A model generated the notes under the pieces. That model searched no databases. It was not told the origin of the DNA and saw only the letters and a program-made list of their open reading frames with translations. Both the position numbers and the translations under genes were made by a program. A DNA stretch of 64,000 nt, taken from Chloroflexota bacterium (GTDB taxonomy: Bacteria; Chloroflexota; UBA11872). This document shows, one piece after another, positions 33,528-42,192 of the stretch. The first letter of the stretch is position 1; each line of letters opens with the position of its first letter. The stretch covers positions 62,001 to 126,000 of the forward strand of contig JAPOWQ010000006.1 of the NCBI GenBank assembly GCA_026707585.1, written 5' to 3'.

Positions 33528-34454
33528 TTGGAGCATGCGCGGATCGCCGTGAATCGTCCACACACGTTTGCAGGAAACCCGCTGAACCGGGCCGAATACG
33601 AGCGGCGCGACGCGGACTGGCTGGCGGCGCGGAAACGGGATCCGGACAGCCGCTTTCTGCCGCTGCGGCAGTTGGACGTGTTGCTGGAGGGCGAAGATCC
33701 GGCGCGGCTGGCGTGGGTCAGCGGTGATGCGGCGGCTGGATTGGACGGGCCGCGGTTCCTGTTGGGGTTACGGGACGGTGTGGCGCACTTTGCCGTGGAC
33801 GTGTCGGAGGACAACGAAGATCTGACGGCAGGAGATGAGCGGCAGTTTGTGGACGTGCGGACGGCGGGGATGCTGCTCACGGCGGCGGACGCCGGGATTG
33901 CGGCGCAGGCGCGGGCGCAGGTGGACTGGCACGCGCGGCACGGCTTTTGCAGCGTGTGCGGGCAGCCGACCGAGGCGCTGCGGGGCGGTCAGCAGCGAAC
34001 CTGCGGGAGCTGCGGGGCGGATCACTTTCCGCGCACGGATCCGGTCATCATCGTGGTGGTGACGGACGGTGAACGCTGCCTGCTGGGGCAGTCGCACGGG
34101 CGGCTGTCGCAGATGCGGATGTTCTCGGCGCTCGCGGGGTTCATGGACCAGGGCGAGTCGATCGAGGAAGCCGTGCGGCGCGAGGTGCTGGAGGAAGCTG
34201 GAATCCGGGTGGGGGCGGTGCGGTACCACTCGTCGCAGCCCTGGCCGTTTCCGTCGTCCCTGATGATCGGATGCCACGCCGACGCGCTGACGACGGATCT
34301 GCGGCCGGACGACGTGGAAATGCTGTCCGTGCAGTGGTTCGAGCGCGAGACGGTGCAGCGGGCGCTGGCCGGCCAGGACGACCAACTGCGCGTTCCGGCT
34401 TCCTTTGCGATCGCGCACCACCTGATCCGGGCCTGGGCCGAAGGCAGGGCCTGA
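33528..34454 (+). CDS. nudC: NAD(+) diphosphatase / NudC-like Nudix hydrolase
   Basis: A 308-residue NudC-type enzyme that cleaves NAD(H) to AMP and NMN(H) and can remove NAD caps from RNA. A zinc ribbon is formed by CSVCGQ and CGSCGADHFPRTDP, the Nudix box is GFMDQGESIEEAVRREVLEEAGI, and SQPWPFPSSLMIG is the NADH-specific SQPWPFPxS motif. The frame opens with TTG at 33528; GTG at 33549 is an alternative. The last 22 codons and stop are echoed by a diverged second copy at 35348-35416, beyond the neighbouring gene. Confidence 0.92.
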   Translation: MEHARIAVNRPHTFAGNPLNRAEYERRDADWLAARKRDPDSRFLPLRQLDVLLEGEDPARLAWVSGDAAAGLDGPRFLLGLRDGVAHFAVDVSEDNEDLTAGDERQFVDVRTAGMLLTAADAGIAAQARAQVDWHARHGFCSVCGQPTEALRGGQQRTCGSCGADHFPRTDPVIIVVVTDGERCLLGQSHGRLSQMRMFSALAGFMDQGESIEEAVRREVLEEAGIRVGAVRYHSSQPWPFPSSLMIGCHADALTTDLRPDDVEMLSVQWFERETVQRALAGQDDQLRVPASFAIAHHLIRAWAEGRA

Positions 34455-34490
34455 CGGGCGCCGGCGTGCCGCCCGCGAGCAGCGCGTTAG

Positions 34491-35258
34491 TCACATGTCG
34501 ACGGCAATGCGGAAGCCGTGGCTGGCCAGGCGGCGGGTTGGGTCGCCGTGGTAGCGACGCGACGACAGCAGTTGATCCGGACGCAGCTTGCCAAACGACC
34601 CGCCGCGCAGGATGCGTCGGTCGGATGAGGAGAACCGATCCTGGCACCACTCGTTGACGTTGCCGCCCAGGTCGTAGAACCCATGCGCGTTCGGCGTGAA
34701 TGACCCAACCGGCGAGGTGAACAGATGGCCGTCGTTGAAGCCCGCGATGCAGGGCACTGGGTCGTCGATCTGCTCGATCTCGGCCGCCGTGCGGTCGGGA
34801 TAGTAGTGCAGGTACTCATGTCGCAGCTCGCGAAGCGCGGCCGCGTGACCGAGCCATTCCTCACCCTGGTAGTTGCCCGCGCCGCAGGGTGGGGGCCACG
34901 ACTGGCCCCACGGGTAGACGTCGGCTAGCCGGCAGTCCTTGCGCGCGGGTTCGGCCGCTGGATTCTCCAGATGTCCGATTCCGACCGCGCAGCTCCACTC
35001 GTGGTCGGTCGGTAGGCGATGGGTTCGGCCCTCGCGTTCGCTGAGCCGGTCGCAAAACGCCTGCGCGTCGAACCAGCTGATGTTGCCAACCGGATGGTCC
35101 GGGCCCTCATGCCGGAAGCACTTTGGTCCGTCGTATTGACGGCCTGCGGCGAGCCAATCTCTAATCCGCACCGGCCAGACGCCAAGCAACACGGTCGTAC
35201 CCGGAATCGGCAGAAACTCCACGCCGTGCAACCTTCCATAGCGCCGGTGGTGCGCCAT
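34491..35258 (-). CDS. formylglycine-generating-enzyme-like (SUMF1 domain) protein, probably non-FGE
   Basis: A 255-residue SUMF1/FGE-sulfatase-fold protein: VEFLPIPGTTVLLGVWPVRIRDW, HPVGNISWFDAQAFCDRLSE, HRLPTDHEWSCA, GNVNEWCQDRF, RILRGGSF and a terminal HGFRIAVDM. After RGGSF, true FGE has copper-binding cysteines; here the stretch (GKLRPDQLLSSRRYHGD) has none, so sulfatase activation is unlikely and a ligand-binding or ergothioneine-synthase-like role is more probable. I start at ATG 35258 because sequence above it is a duplicated nudC tail on the other strand. It is convergent with nudC. Confidence 0.78.
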   Translation of the reverse strand: MAHHRRYGRLHGVEFLPIPGTTVLLGVWPVRIRDWLAAGRQYDGPKCFRHEGPDHPVGNISWFDAQAFCDRLSEREGRTHRLPTDHEWSCAVGIGHLENPAAEPARKDCRLADVYPWGQSWPPPCGAGNYQGEEWLGHAAALRELRHEYLHYYPDRTAAEIEQIDDPVPCIAGFNDGHLFTSPVGSFTPNAHGFYDLGGNVNEWCQDRFSSSDRRILRGGSFGKLRPDQLLSSRRYHGDPTRRLASHGFRIAVDM

Positions 35259-35347
35259 CAGGCGCGAGTCTGTCTTGTGGCAGTGGCGACCTGCAACGAC
35301 ACCCGGGATCCCGCGCAGCGCCCGCGATTCGATCGCTTGCCGCCGAG

Positions 35348-35416
35348 CTGCGGGTGCCGGCATGGCTTGCTTTGGCGCACCACCTGATTCGGGCGTGGGC
35401 GCAGGGCTCCGCGTAG
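35348..35416 (+). pseudogene. duplicated nudC 3' end (remnant)
   Basis: The plus strand reads LRVPAWLALAHHLIRAWAQGSA then TAG, matching the last 22 residues of nudC (LRVPASFAIAHHLIRAWAEGRA then TGA at 34386-34454) at 17 of 22 positions, with the stop at the same place. Similarity may extend a few codons further upstream. No nudC body precedes it. The intervening 0.9 kb is the SUMF1-domain gene. Confidence 0.75.
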
Positions 35417-35502
35417 AGCCTGGCCGTTTGTACTGGACTCATGGTTGAACGTATCAATCCAACGGTCGAACTCTACCCGGCCGCGCGCTCGCAGCGTGTA
35501 AA

Positions 35503-37641
35503 TTGAAGGGTGATTGCGAGTCCGCGGGCGGAGCTGTGATCGTGGTCAAGTCCCTGAGTAAGCGTGCTGTTTTTCTGGTTGCCGGCTTCGCGCTGGCGAT
35601 GGCGGCGATGGACTGCGGAGCCGAGGCTCCCGCGCCGACCGAACGGGTGGTCACGGTTCCGGTCGAAGTCGAGCGCGTGGTGGAAGTCGAGCGCGTGGTG
35701 ACGGTCGAGGTGCCGGTCGAGCGGGTCGTCGAAGTCGAGCGGGTGGTGGAAGTGACGCCAGACGCGACGGCGGCGCCCGACGCAACGGCCGCCGCTCCCG
35801 CCGGGCCGGCGATTTACAAGATGGGGCTGTTCGAGGATCCGATTTCACGCAATACGTGGAATTACCTGGGCGGGCCGGCCGGGTCGGTGTGGACCGGGTA
35901 CGTGATCGGCGGCTATCACACGTCGCTGTACGGCTACTCCCCGCAGCGGTTCGACTGGGTGCCGGCGGTGGCCGACGGGCTGCCGACGCCGCTGGCCAAG
36001 GAGACGGTGGACGGAACCGAATTCTGGACGACCGAAGTCTCGATCAAGCAGGGCGTGGAATGGAGCGACGGGGAGCCGCTGACGGCCGACGACTTTGTCT
36101 TCACGCTGAGCACCGTCCGGGAACTCAGCCTTGGTTCCAACTGGGCGTCGCTGGTGCACCCGGCGTTCGTGGACCGAGCGGAAGCGCTGGACGAGCACCG
36201 GCTGAAGATCTACTTCAAGTCGACGGACGACGAAGGGAACGCGCAGACGCCGGGATTGAGCATCTGGCAGTTCGGGCTGGCCTTCATGCCCATCCTGCCG
36301 GAGCACTACTGGGCGCCGGTGGTCGAGGACGCCAGGCAGGCCGGCGAGGTGCCGCAGCAGATCGAAGCCCTGTTTGCGCACGTGCCGGACGGGGAGCCGA
36401 CGGCCAACGGCCTGGAATACGGCCAGTGGGAACCTGGCGCGTTCTTCGAGAACTCGACGGTGCCGGACTACTACGGCCAGGGCACGCAGGTCACCGAGTA
36501 CGCCAACGGCGCCTACGAGGCGACGAATGAGCGGCTGGGCTACACCGAGACCTACTACGGGGATCCGACGGGCGACACGGTGCTGGAGCTTGAGATCGGG
36601 CCGCATTTCGAGTCGGAGATCTTCAGCATCTATGGCAACCAGGACTCGGCGATCCTGGCCCTGACCAAGGGCGACATCGACTTCCTGTTCAACCCGCTGG
36701 GGCTGGAGAAGGGCTTCCTGGACCGGGTGCGACAGACGGCGGACCTGCAGGTGGTGGAGAACCTGGACAACGGGGTGTTCTACCTGGGATTCAACACGCG
36801 CAAGCCGCCGATGAACAACCAGGCATTCCGGCAGGCCGTGGCGACGGTGATCGACAAGGAGTTCGTGACGCGGACCATCCTGCAGGACACAGCAATCCCG
36901 ATGTACGCCATGGTTCCGGAAGGGAACGCCTTCTGGTACAACAACGAGACGGCCAAGATCGGACAGGGCCTGGGCCGGGGCGAACGGATCGCCGCGGCCG
37001 TTGAGCTGCTGAAAGACGCCGGGTTTACCTACGAGAAGGAACCGGAGGTCAGCGAAGACGGCGCGTTCGTGGTCAACGGCGGCGAGGGGCTACGCATGCC
37101 GGACGGCACGGAGGTGCCGGAGCTGGAGTTGATCGCGCCCAGCGCCGGTTACGACCCGCTGCGCTCGACCTTCGCCATCTGGATCGAACGCTGGCTGAAC
37201 GACCTGGGGATTCCCACGAAGGCGCGCCTGATCGGCTTTAACCTCATCGTCGAGAAGCTCTTCAGCGAGACGGTGGACAAGGACCTGGACATGTGGATCC
37301 TGGGTTGGGGCTTCACGATCTTCCCCAACTACCTGGAGAACATCTTCCACAGCCGGCACTCGCCGGAGCTCGAGGAAGGCGGCGTGAACTGGGGCGGCTA
37401 CGCGAACCCCGAGTTCGATGAGCTGGCCGCCGGATTGCTGTCAGAGACGACGATCGAGGGCGCGCGCGAGAAGGCTCTCCAGATGCAGGCGCTGCTGGCG
37501 GAGGATTTGCCCTACGTCACGCTGTTCACGACACCGAAGATCGACGTATTCCGGCCGGTCAAGGTCGAATACCCGTACACCACGGTGCTTGGAGGAATGG
37601 CGCAGGCGCAAGGGCTGCAACACGTGGTGTTGATCAAGTAA
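35503..37641 (+). CDS. ABC transporter substrate-binding lipoprotein (SBP family 5, Opp/Dpp type)
   Basis: A roughly 700-residue extracellular solute-binding protein. A signal peptide with lipobox AMAAMDC gives a lipid-anchored N-terminus, followed by a repetitive linker of VERVVEVERVV type and a short Ala/Thr stretch, then the family-5 fold (VEWSDGEPLTADDFVFTL, NNQAFRQAVATVIDK, MWILGWGF). Such linkers are characteristic of Chloroflexota binding proteins. The ORF frame opens at 35503, but the GTG codons at 35536-35544 before VKSLSKRAVF are better starts for a signal peptide. It heads the ABC operon and probably binds peptides or other organic solutes. Confidence 0.92.
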   Translation: MKGDCESAGGAVIVVKSLSKRAVFLVAGFALAMAAMDCGAEAPAPTERVVTVPVEVERVVEVERVVTVEVPVERVVEVERVVEVTPDATAAPDATAAAPAGPAIYKMGLFEDPISRNTWNYLGGPAGSVWTGYVIGGYHTSLYGYSPQRFDWVPAVADGLPTPLAKETVDGTEFWTTEVSIKQGVEWSDGEPLTADDFVFTLSTVRELSLGSNWASLVHPAFVDRAEALDEHRLKIYFKSTDDEGNAQTPGLSIWQFGLAFMPILPEHYWAPVVEDARQAGEVPQQIEALFAHVPDGEPTANGLEYGQWEPGAFFENSTVPDYYGQGTQVTEYANGAYEATNERLGYTETYYGDPTGDTVLELEIGPHFESEIFSIYGNQDSAILALTKGDIDFLFNPLGLEKGFLDRVRQTADLQVVENLDNGVFYLGFNTRKPPMNNQAFRQAVATVIDKEFVTRTILQDTAIPMYAMVPEGNAFWYNNETAKIGQGLGRGERIAAAVELLKDAGFTYEKEPEVSEDGAFVVNGGEGLRMPDGTEVPELELIAPSAGYDPLRSTFAIWIERWLNDLGIPTKARLIGFNLIVEKLFSETVDKDLDMWILGWGFTIFPNYLENIFHSRHSPELEEGGVNWGGYANPEFDELAAGLLSETTIEGAREKALQMQALLAEDLPYVTLFTTPKIDVFRPVKVEYPYTTVLGGMAQAQGLQHVVLIK

Positions 37642-37658
37642 GACCAGGTCGTCCTTTT

Positions 37659-37687
37659 CGCCGGGTCGTGACCGCCATGGCCCGGCG
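37659..37687 (+). promoter_or_regulatory. intercistronic hairpin after the binding-protein gene
   Basis: CGCCGGG and CCCGGCG form a 7-bp GC stem (loop 15) in the 80-bp gap between the binding-protein gene and the first permease gene. Hairpins here commonly stabilise the binding-protein mRNA or cause partial termination so that it exceeds the membrane components. There is no downstream T-tract. Confidence 0.4.
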
Positions 37688-37721
37688 ATGAGGACGCCAT
37701 AGGAGTTCGCGAGTAGCGGGA

Positions 37722-38870
37722 ATGGCTGCGTACATCGTCAAGCGCGTTCTGCAGATCGTGCTGACGCTGTTCGTGTTCCTGACGATCGTGTTCTTCCTGG
37801 TAAACGCCCAGCCCGGCGACATCAGCCGCCTCTACTCCCTTGACCCGAACCTGCCGCCGGAGACACGGGCGCAGATGCAGGAGCTGTTCGGGGTCAACGA
37901 GCCGCTGTGGAAGCAGTACCTGGTGCACCTGAAAAACACGCTGACGGGGGATTTGGGCGTGTCCTTCAGCCTCTATCCGAGGACGGTGGCTGACGTCATC
38001 AAAGAGCGGCTGCCGCGGACGCTGGTGCTGTTCCTGACGGCGACCGTCGTGTCGTTCTATCTCGGGTTCGGGCTGGGCAAGATCATCGCCTGGCGGCGCG
38101 GCGGCTGGGTGGAGTACACGTCAACGCTGGGCGGGGTGACGTTGTACACGGTGTTCACGCCCTGGTTCGGGCTAATGATGATCTGGCTGTTCGCATTCAA
38201 GGCCGGCTGGTTTCCGATCGGGAAATTCCTGGACCCGGTGGTGTGGCAGGACGCGCCGTCGGACGCGAACACCGTCTTCAACCTGATGCTGGCAACGGCG
38301 GTGGTCCTGTCGCTGATCACATTCACCGTCTTCCTGGTGACCGGCAAGAAGCGGTTGGGCATGGCGCGGGCGTTGCAGGCCGGAATCATCGCCGTATCCG
38401 TGGTGATCGTGCTGGGCGTCTGGCTCTCCTCGGGCGTGGGTTACCTAGCCTGGGACATCGTTAGACACATGGTGCTGCCGATCGCCACGCTGACGCTGAT
38501 CAGCTTTGCCGGGACCATGCTGCTGACGCGCAACAGCATGCTGGAGGTGATTCGCGAGGACTACGTGCTGGCGGCGCGCGCCAAGGGGTTGCCCGAGAAG
38601 GCCGTGCGGGACCGGCACGTGGCGCGTAACGCGCTGCTGCCGGTGGTCACAAGCTTTGTGTTCAGCCTGGCGTTCGCCATTGACGGCGGCGTGATCATCG
38701 AGTCGATCTTCTCCTGGCCGGGCATGGGGCACACGCTGGTGGCGGCGACGGTGAGCGAGGACCTGCCGCTGGCGGTGGGCACCTTCGTGTTCGTGGGGTT
38801 GTTCGTGCTGCTGGCCCACCTGGCGGCCGACATCCTCTACGCCTACCTGGACCCGCGGGTTCGGTACTGA
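37722..38870 (+). CDS. ABC transporter permease, DppB/OppB type
   Basis: A 382-residue inner-membrane permease. The first helix (YIVKRVLQIVLTLFVFLTIVFFLVN) is followed by the periplasmic DppB region (FGVNEPLWKQYLVHLKNTLTGDLGVSF). The EAA loop that docks on the ATPase reads REDYVLAARAKGLPEKAVRDRHVARNALLPV. An extra pair of hydrophobic stretches around residues 185-240 makes it longer than typical DppB (about 310-340). Its stop overlaps the start of the next permease by one base. Confidence 0.92.
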   Translation: MAAYIVKRVLQIVLTLFVFLTIVFFLVNAQPGDISRLYSLDPNLPPETRAQMQELFGVNEPLWKQYLVHLKNTLTGDLGVSFSLYPRTVADVIKERLPRTLVLFLTATVVSFYLGFGLGKIIAWRRGGWVEYTSTLGGVTLYTVFTPWFGLMMIWLFAFKAGWFPIGKFLDPVVWQDAPSDANTVFNLMLATAVVLSLITFTVFLVTGKKRLGMARALQAGIIAVSVVIVLGVWLSSGVGYLAWDIVRHMVLPIATLTLISFAGTMLLTRNSMLEVIREDYVLAARAKGLPEKAVRDRHVARNALLPVVTSFVFSLAFAIDGGVIIESIFSWPGMGHTLVAATVSEDLPLAVGTFVFVGLFVLLAHLAADILYAYLDPRVRY

Positions 38871-39820
38871 TGGTTATCGACACCGGTCCGATTCCGAACG
38901 CGCCGTCGCTCTGGCGGGTGCGCCTGGGGCTGGCGGGGCGCAGCCTGAAGCAGAACTGGTCGCTGTTCCTGAGGACGCGGATCGGGATCCTGGGGCTGGT
39001 GATCATCGTGTTCTACATGCTGCTGGCGCTGGCGCATCCGATCCTGATGAACACAGTCTGGGACGAGCGGATCTACGACCCGGTGATCGGTTTCGCGTTT
39101 GACGAGACGCAGCAGCCGGCGCCGCCGAGCCTGAGTCACCCGCTGGGCACCGACCCGCTGGGACGGGACATCCTGAGCCAGCTGATGTTCAGCGCGCGCT
39201 CCGAGTTCCTGCTGGGGCTGCTGGCGGCGGTGGTGACGGTGTGCATCGGCACGATGGTCGGGGCAACGGCCGCCTACTTTGGCGGGCTGATCGACATGCT
39301 GCTGATGCGACTGGCCGACATCATGATCATGATGCCGGGGATCAGCATCCTGATCGTGCTGAGCGCGCTGATCGAGGTGGGGCACCTGGAACTGGCGCTG
39401 CTGATCGGGATCCTGTCGGGGTTCGGCGGGACCGGCGTGGTGCTGAAGTCGCAGGCGCTATCCGTCGTGGTCAAGCCGTACATCGAGGCGGCCCGGACCT
39501 CGGGGGGCGGCACGCTGCACATCATCCTGGTGCACGTGGTGCCGAACCTGCTGCCGCTCTCGTTCCTGTACATGATGTTCACCGTGACCAGCGCCATCTT
39601 CTCGGAGGCGGTGCTCAGCTTCCTGGGCCTCCTGGACGTTCGAATGAGCTGGGGGCTGATGATCCACACCACGGAGTCGGCCGGCTACCTGCTGCAAGTG
39701 GGCGAGTACTGGTGGCTGATCTTCCCGGCCAGCCTGTCGATTACGTTGCTGTGTTCGTCGTTCTACCTGCTGGGCCGGTCCCTGGACGAGGTCGTGAATC
39801 CACGGCTTCGCCGGACCTGA
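38870..39820 (+). CDS. ABC transporter permease, DppC/OppC type
   Basis: A 316-residue permease partner. LGTDPLGRDILSQLMFSARSEFLLGLLA is the diagnostic DppC motif and PYIEAARTSGGGTLHIILVHVVPNLLPL the EAA loop. TGATG overlap with DppB implies translational coupling. The sulfite-oxidase-family gene starts 8 bp after its stop, which is unusual because ATPase genes normally follow directly. Confidence 0.92.
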   Translation: MVIDTGPIPNAPSLWRVRLGLAGRSLKQNWSLFLRTRIGILGLVIIVFYMLLALAHPILMNTVWDERIYDPVIGFAFDETQQPAPPSLSHPLGTDPLGRDILSQLMFSARSEFLLGLLAAVVTVCIGTMVGATAAYFGGLIDMLLMRLADIMIMMPGISILIVLSALIEVGHLELALLIGILSGFGGTGVVLKSQALSVVVKPYIEAARTSGGGTLHIILVHVVPNLLPLSFLYMMFTVTSAIFSEAVLSFLGLLDVRMSWGLMIHTTESAGYLLQVGEYWWLIFPASLSITLLCSSFYLLGRSLDEVVNPRLRRT

Positions 39821-39828
39821 AGAGACCC

Positions 39829-41202
39829 GTGACGGATTTTCATGTGAGCGGGGTGCGTGCGCCGGGAGTAGCGGCGCCAGAGGTATCGGGGCTCTGGCGG
39901 TTCGCGCGTCAGCACGGAATGGACCGGCGGCGATTCTTTCAGGCGTTGGCGACTGGCGGGGCGGCGGCGGTGCTGGCCGCGTGCGGGGAGCGGGGTGAGG
40001 CGGATTCGGCCGCGACGATTGACGCTGGCGGGGCGGCGGCGCCGTCAACTCCGGCATGGTTCAAGGACACAGCGCCTTTCATCGTGCACGACGACGGGAA
40101 GAGCCTGGAAGCGCGGCTGGAGAATATGCGGGGGGTGATCACGCCGGTGCGCGAATTCTTCGTGCGCAACAACTCCGTGAGCCTGGACGTGGACGTGGAG
40201 AGTTGGCGGCTTTCGATTGAGGGTGACGCGGTTACGAATCCAATCCAACTGTCGTATAGCGACATCCTAAAGCTGCCCAGACGCAGGCTCGTCTCGTACC
40301 TGGAATGCGCCGGGAATCAGCGGGCCATGTTCGACCTGGTGAAGGGGCAAAAGGCTGCAGGTACGCAGTGGAAGACTGGCGGCGTGGGGTGCGCGGCATG
40401 GACCGGGGCGTCGCTGCGCGACGTGTTGCACCTGGCGGGGATCAGCGACGCCGCCGCGAACGTGCTTCTGATCGGGCTGGACGCGGAGTCGCCGGAGGAG
40501 GGCTTTCGGCGGGTCCTGCCAGTCGAGAAGGCGCTACACCCGGATACGTTGCTGGCCTACCGGATGAACAACGAGCGGCTGCCCCGTGATCACGGCTTTC
40601 CGCTGCGCGCGCTGGTGCCGGGATGGGTGGGCAGCACGAACGTGAAGTGGCTGGGGCGGATCGTGGTGTCGAGGTATCCAATCTGGACGCGCAACAACAC
40701 GACCTCGTACGTGCTGATAGGCGACGCCTATCCGCCGGAGGGCGAGGCAGCGGGGAAGGTGACGACCAAGCAGGTGATCAAGAGCGCCTTGGCGCTGCCC
40801 TGGCCGGCGAAACTCGAGGCCGTGTCGCAGCGTCTTCATTGCACTGCGTATTCGCCGGACTCTCGAGGCTTTGTTGGCAGCTCCGTTTGCGTGTCCGAAC
40901 CGCCGCTGATTATCAGGGGCGTCGCGCATTCGCCGGATGGTCCGATTACGAGAGTTGAGTGGAGCACCGATTCAGGCCGGACGTGGCGCGATGCAACCTT
41001 GTCGAGGTATGAGCGGTATGAGTGGGCGTGGTTCACTTTCGACTGGGACCCAGTGCCCGGCAACTACATCGTCATGACGCGGGCCACGGACGCGGCGGGA
41101 AATACGCAGCCGGATGAGATTCCCTTCAACGAGAAGGGGTATCTGTTCAACCAGCCGCTGCCGCATCCGGTCACGGTGACGCCGCCGAGGCACGCGATTT
41201 AG
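39829..41202 (+). CDS. molybdopterin-dependent oxidoreductase, sulfite oxidase family, Tat-exported
   Basis: A 457-residue molybdoenzyme. After a short leader there is a twin-arginine signal (MDRRRFFQALATGGAAAVLAAC) that ends in a lipobox-like Cys, so the enzyme should be exported folded and perhaps lipid-anchored. The Mo-coordinating Cys lies in SYLECAGNQRAM, GVGCAAWTGASLRDVL is typical of SorA/SUOX, and the C-terminal domain (VEWSTDSGRTWRDA) is the Mo-co dimerisation domain. No heme-b5 domain. GTG at 39829 is taken as start; ATG at 39919 is an alternative. It lies inside the Opp-type operon, 8 bp after a permease and 4 bp before an ATPase gene. Possible substrates: sulfite or a related sulfur or nitrogen oxide. 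Confidence 0.88.
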   Translation: MTDFHVSGVRAPGVAAPEVSGLWRFARQHGMDRRRFFQALATGGAAAVLAACGERGEADSAATIDAGGAAAPSTPAWFKDTAPFIVHDDGKSLEARLENMRGVITPVREFFVRNNSVSLDVDVESWRLSIEGDAVTNPIQLSYSDILKLPRRRLVSYLECAGNQRAMFDLVKGQKAAGTQWKTGGVGCAAWTGASLRDVLHLAGISDAAANVLLIGLDAESPEEGFRRVLPVEKALHPDTLLAYRMNNERLPRDHGFPLRALVPGWVGSTNVKWLGRIVVSRYPIWTRNNTTSYVLIGDAYPPEGEAAGKVTTKQVIKSALALPWPAKLEAVSQRLHCTAYSPDSRGFVGSSVCVSEPPLIIRGVAHSPDGPITRVEWSTDSGRTWRDATLSRYERYEWAWFTFDWDPVPGNYIVMTRATDAAGNTQPDEIPFNEKGYLFNQPLPHPVTVTPPRHAI

Positions 41203-41206
41203 GACC

Positions 41207-42187
41207 ATGCCGAACCGCTCTTCGTCAGCGCCCGTCCTCACCGTCGAAGACCTGACGATGTACTACGGGACGCGGTCGGGCGACGTGCAGGCGGTTGACG
41301 GGGTTTCGTTTGCGGTTGGGCGGGGCGAGTCGGTGGGGCTAGTGGGGGAGTCGGGCTGCGGGAAGTCGTCGATTGCGATGACGCTACTGAAGCTGCTGCC
41401 GGAGAACGGGCGGATCGTCGATGGACGCATCCTGCTGGACGGGACGGACCTGGCGCCGCTCTCGGAAGACCGGATGCGGACGCATCGCTGGAACCGGATT
41501 GCGATGGTGTTCCAGGCGGCGATGAACTCGTTCAATCCCGTCTATACGGTCGGCGACCAGATTATCGAGGCGCTGGAGACGCACATCGAGACTGATCCGG
41601 ACGTGTCGATGGAGCGGGTCCGCGAGCTGTACGACCTGGTGAGCCTGGATCCGAGCTTCATCGGCCGCTACCCGCACGAGTACAGCGGGGGCATGAAGCA
41701 GCGAGCCGGCATCGCCATGGCGCTGGCTTGCGAGCCCGACCTGCTGATCGCGGACGAGCCGACGACGGCGCTGGACGTGATCGTGCAGGACCGCATCCTG
41801 AAAGAACTGCGGAACGTGCAGCAGAAGCTGAACATGAGCCTGATCTACATCTCGCACGACATGGCGGTGATCGCCGAGGTGAGCCACACGGTGGGCGTGA
41901 TGTACGCGGGGCGGATCGTGGAGTGGGGCGAGACGGTGGACATCTTCAAGAACCCCATGCACCCGTATACGCAGACGCTGATGTCGGCGTTTCCCAGCGT
42001 GACCGGTCCCAAGCATGAGCTGGCGATGCTGGGCGGCGAACCGCCGAACCTGTTGAACCCGCCGTCCGGTTGCCGGTTCCATCCACGCTGTCCGTACGCG
42101 ACCGACATCTGCCGGACGGACGAGCCGCCCAGGGTCGAGGGCTCAGGCACGCACTGGGCCGCCTGCTGGCACCCGCTGGAGGCGTAG
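41207..42187 (+). CDS. ABC transporter ATP-binding protein, DppD/OppD type
   Basis: A 326-residue ATPase. Walker [11 protein letters not shown]-loop in [12 protein letters not shown], signature [15 protein letters not shown], Walker [13 protein letters not shown] and H-loop IYISHDMAV. The C-terminal oligopeptide-transporter extension with a Cys-rich segment ([14 protein letters not shown]) is present and may hold an Fe-S cluster, as in some Opp/Dpp ATPases. TAGGA precedes the ATG. Fourth transporter gene of the operon. Confidence 0.93.
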   Translation: MPNRSSSAPVLTVEDLTMYYGTRSGDVQAVDGVSFAVGRGESVGLVGESGCGKSSIAMTLLKLLPENGRIVDGRILLDGTDLAPLSEDRMRTHRWNRIAMVFQAAMNSFNPVYTVGDQIIEALETHIETDPDVSMERVRELYDLVSLDPSFIGRYPHEYSGGMKQRAGIAMALACEPDLLIADEPTTALDVIVQDRILKELRNVQQKLNMSLIYISHDMAVIAEVSHTVGVMYAGRIVEWGETVDIFKNPMHPYTQTLMSAFPSVTGPKHELAMLGGEPPNLLNPPSGCRFHPRCPYATDICRTDEPPRVEGSGTHWAACWHPLEA

Positions 42188-42192
42188 GCGGC

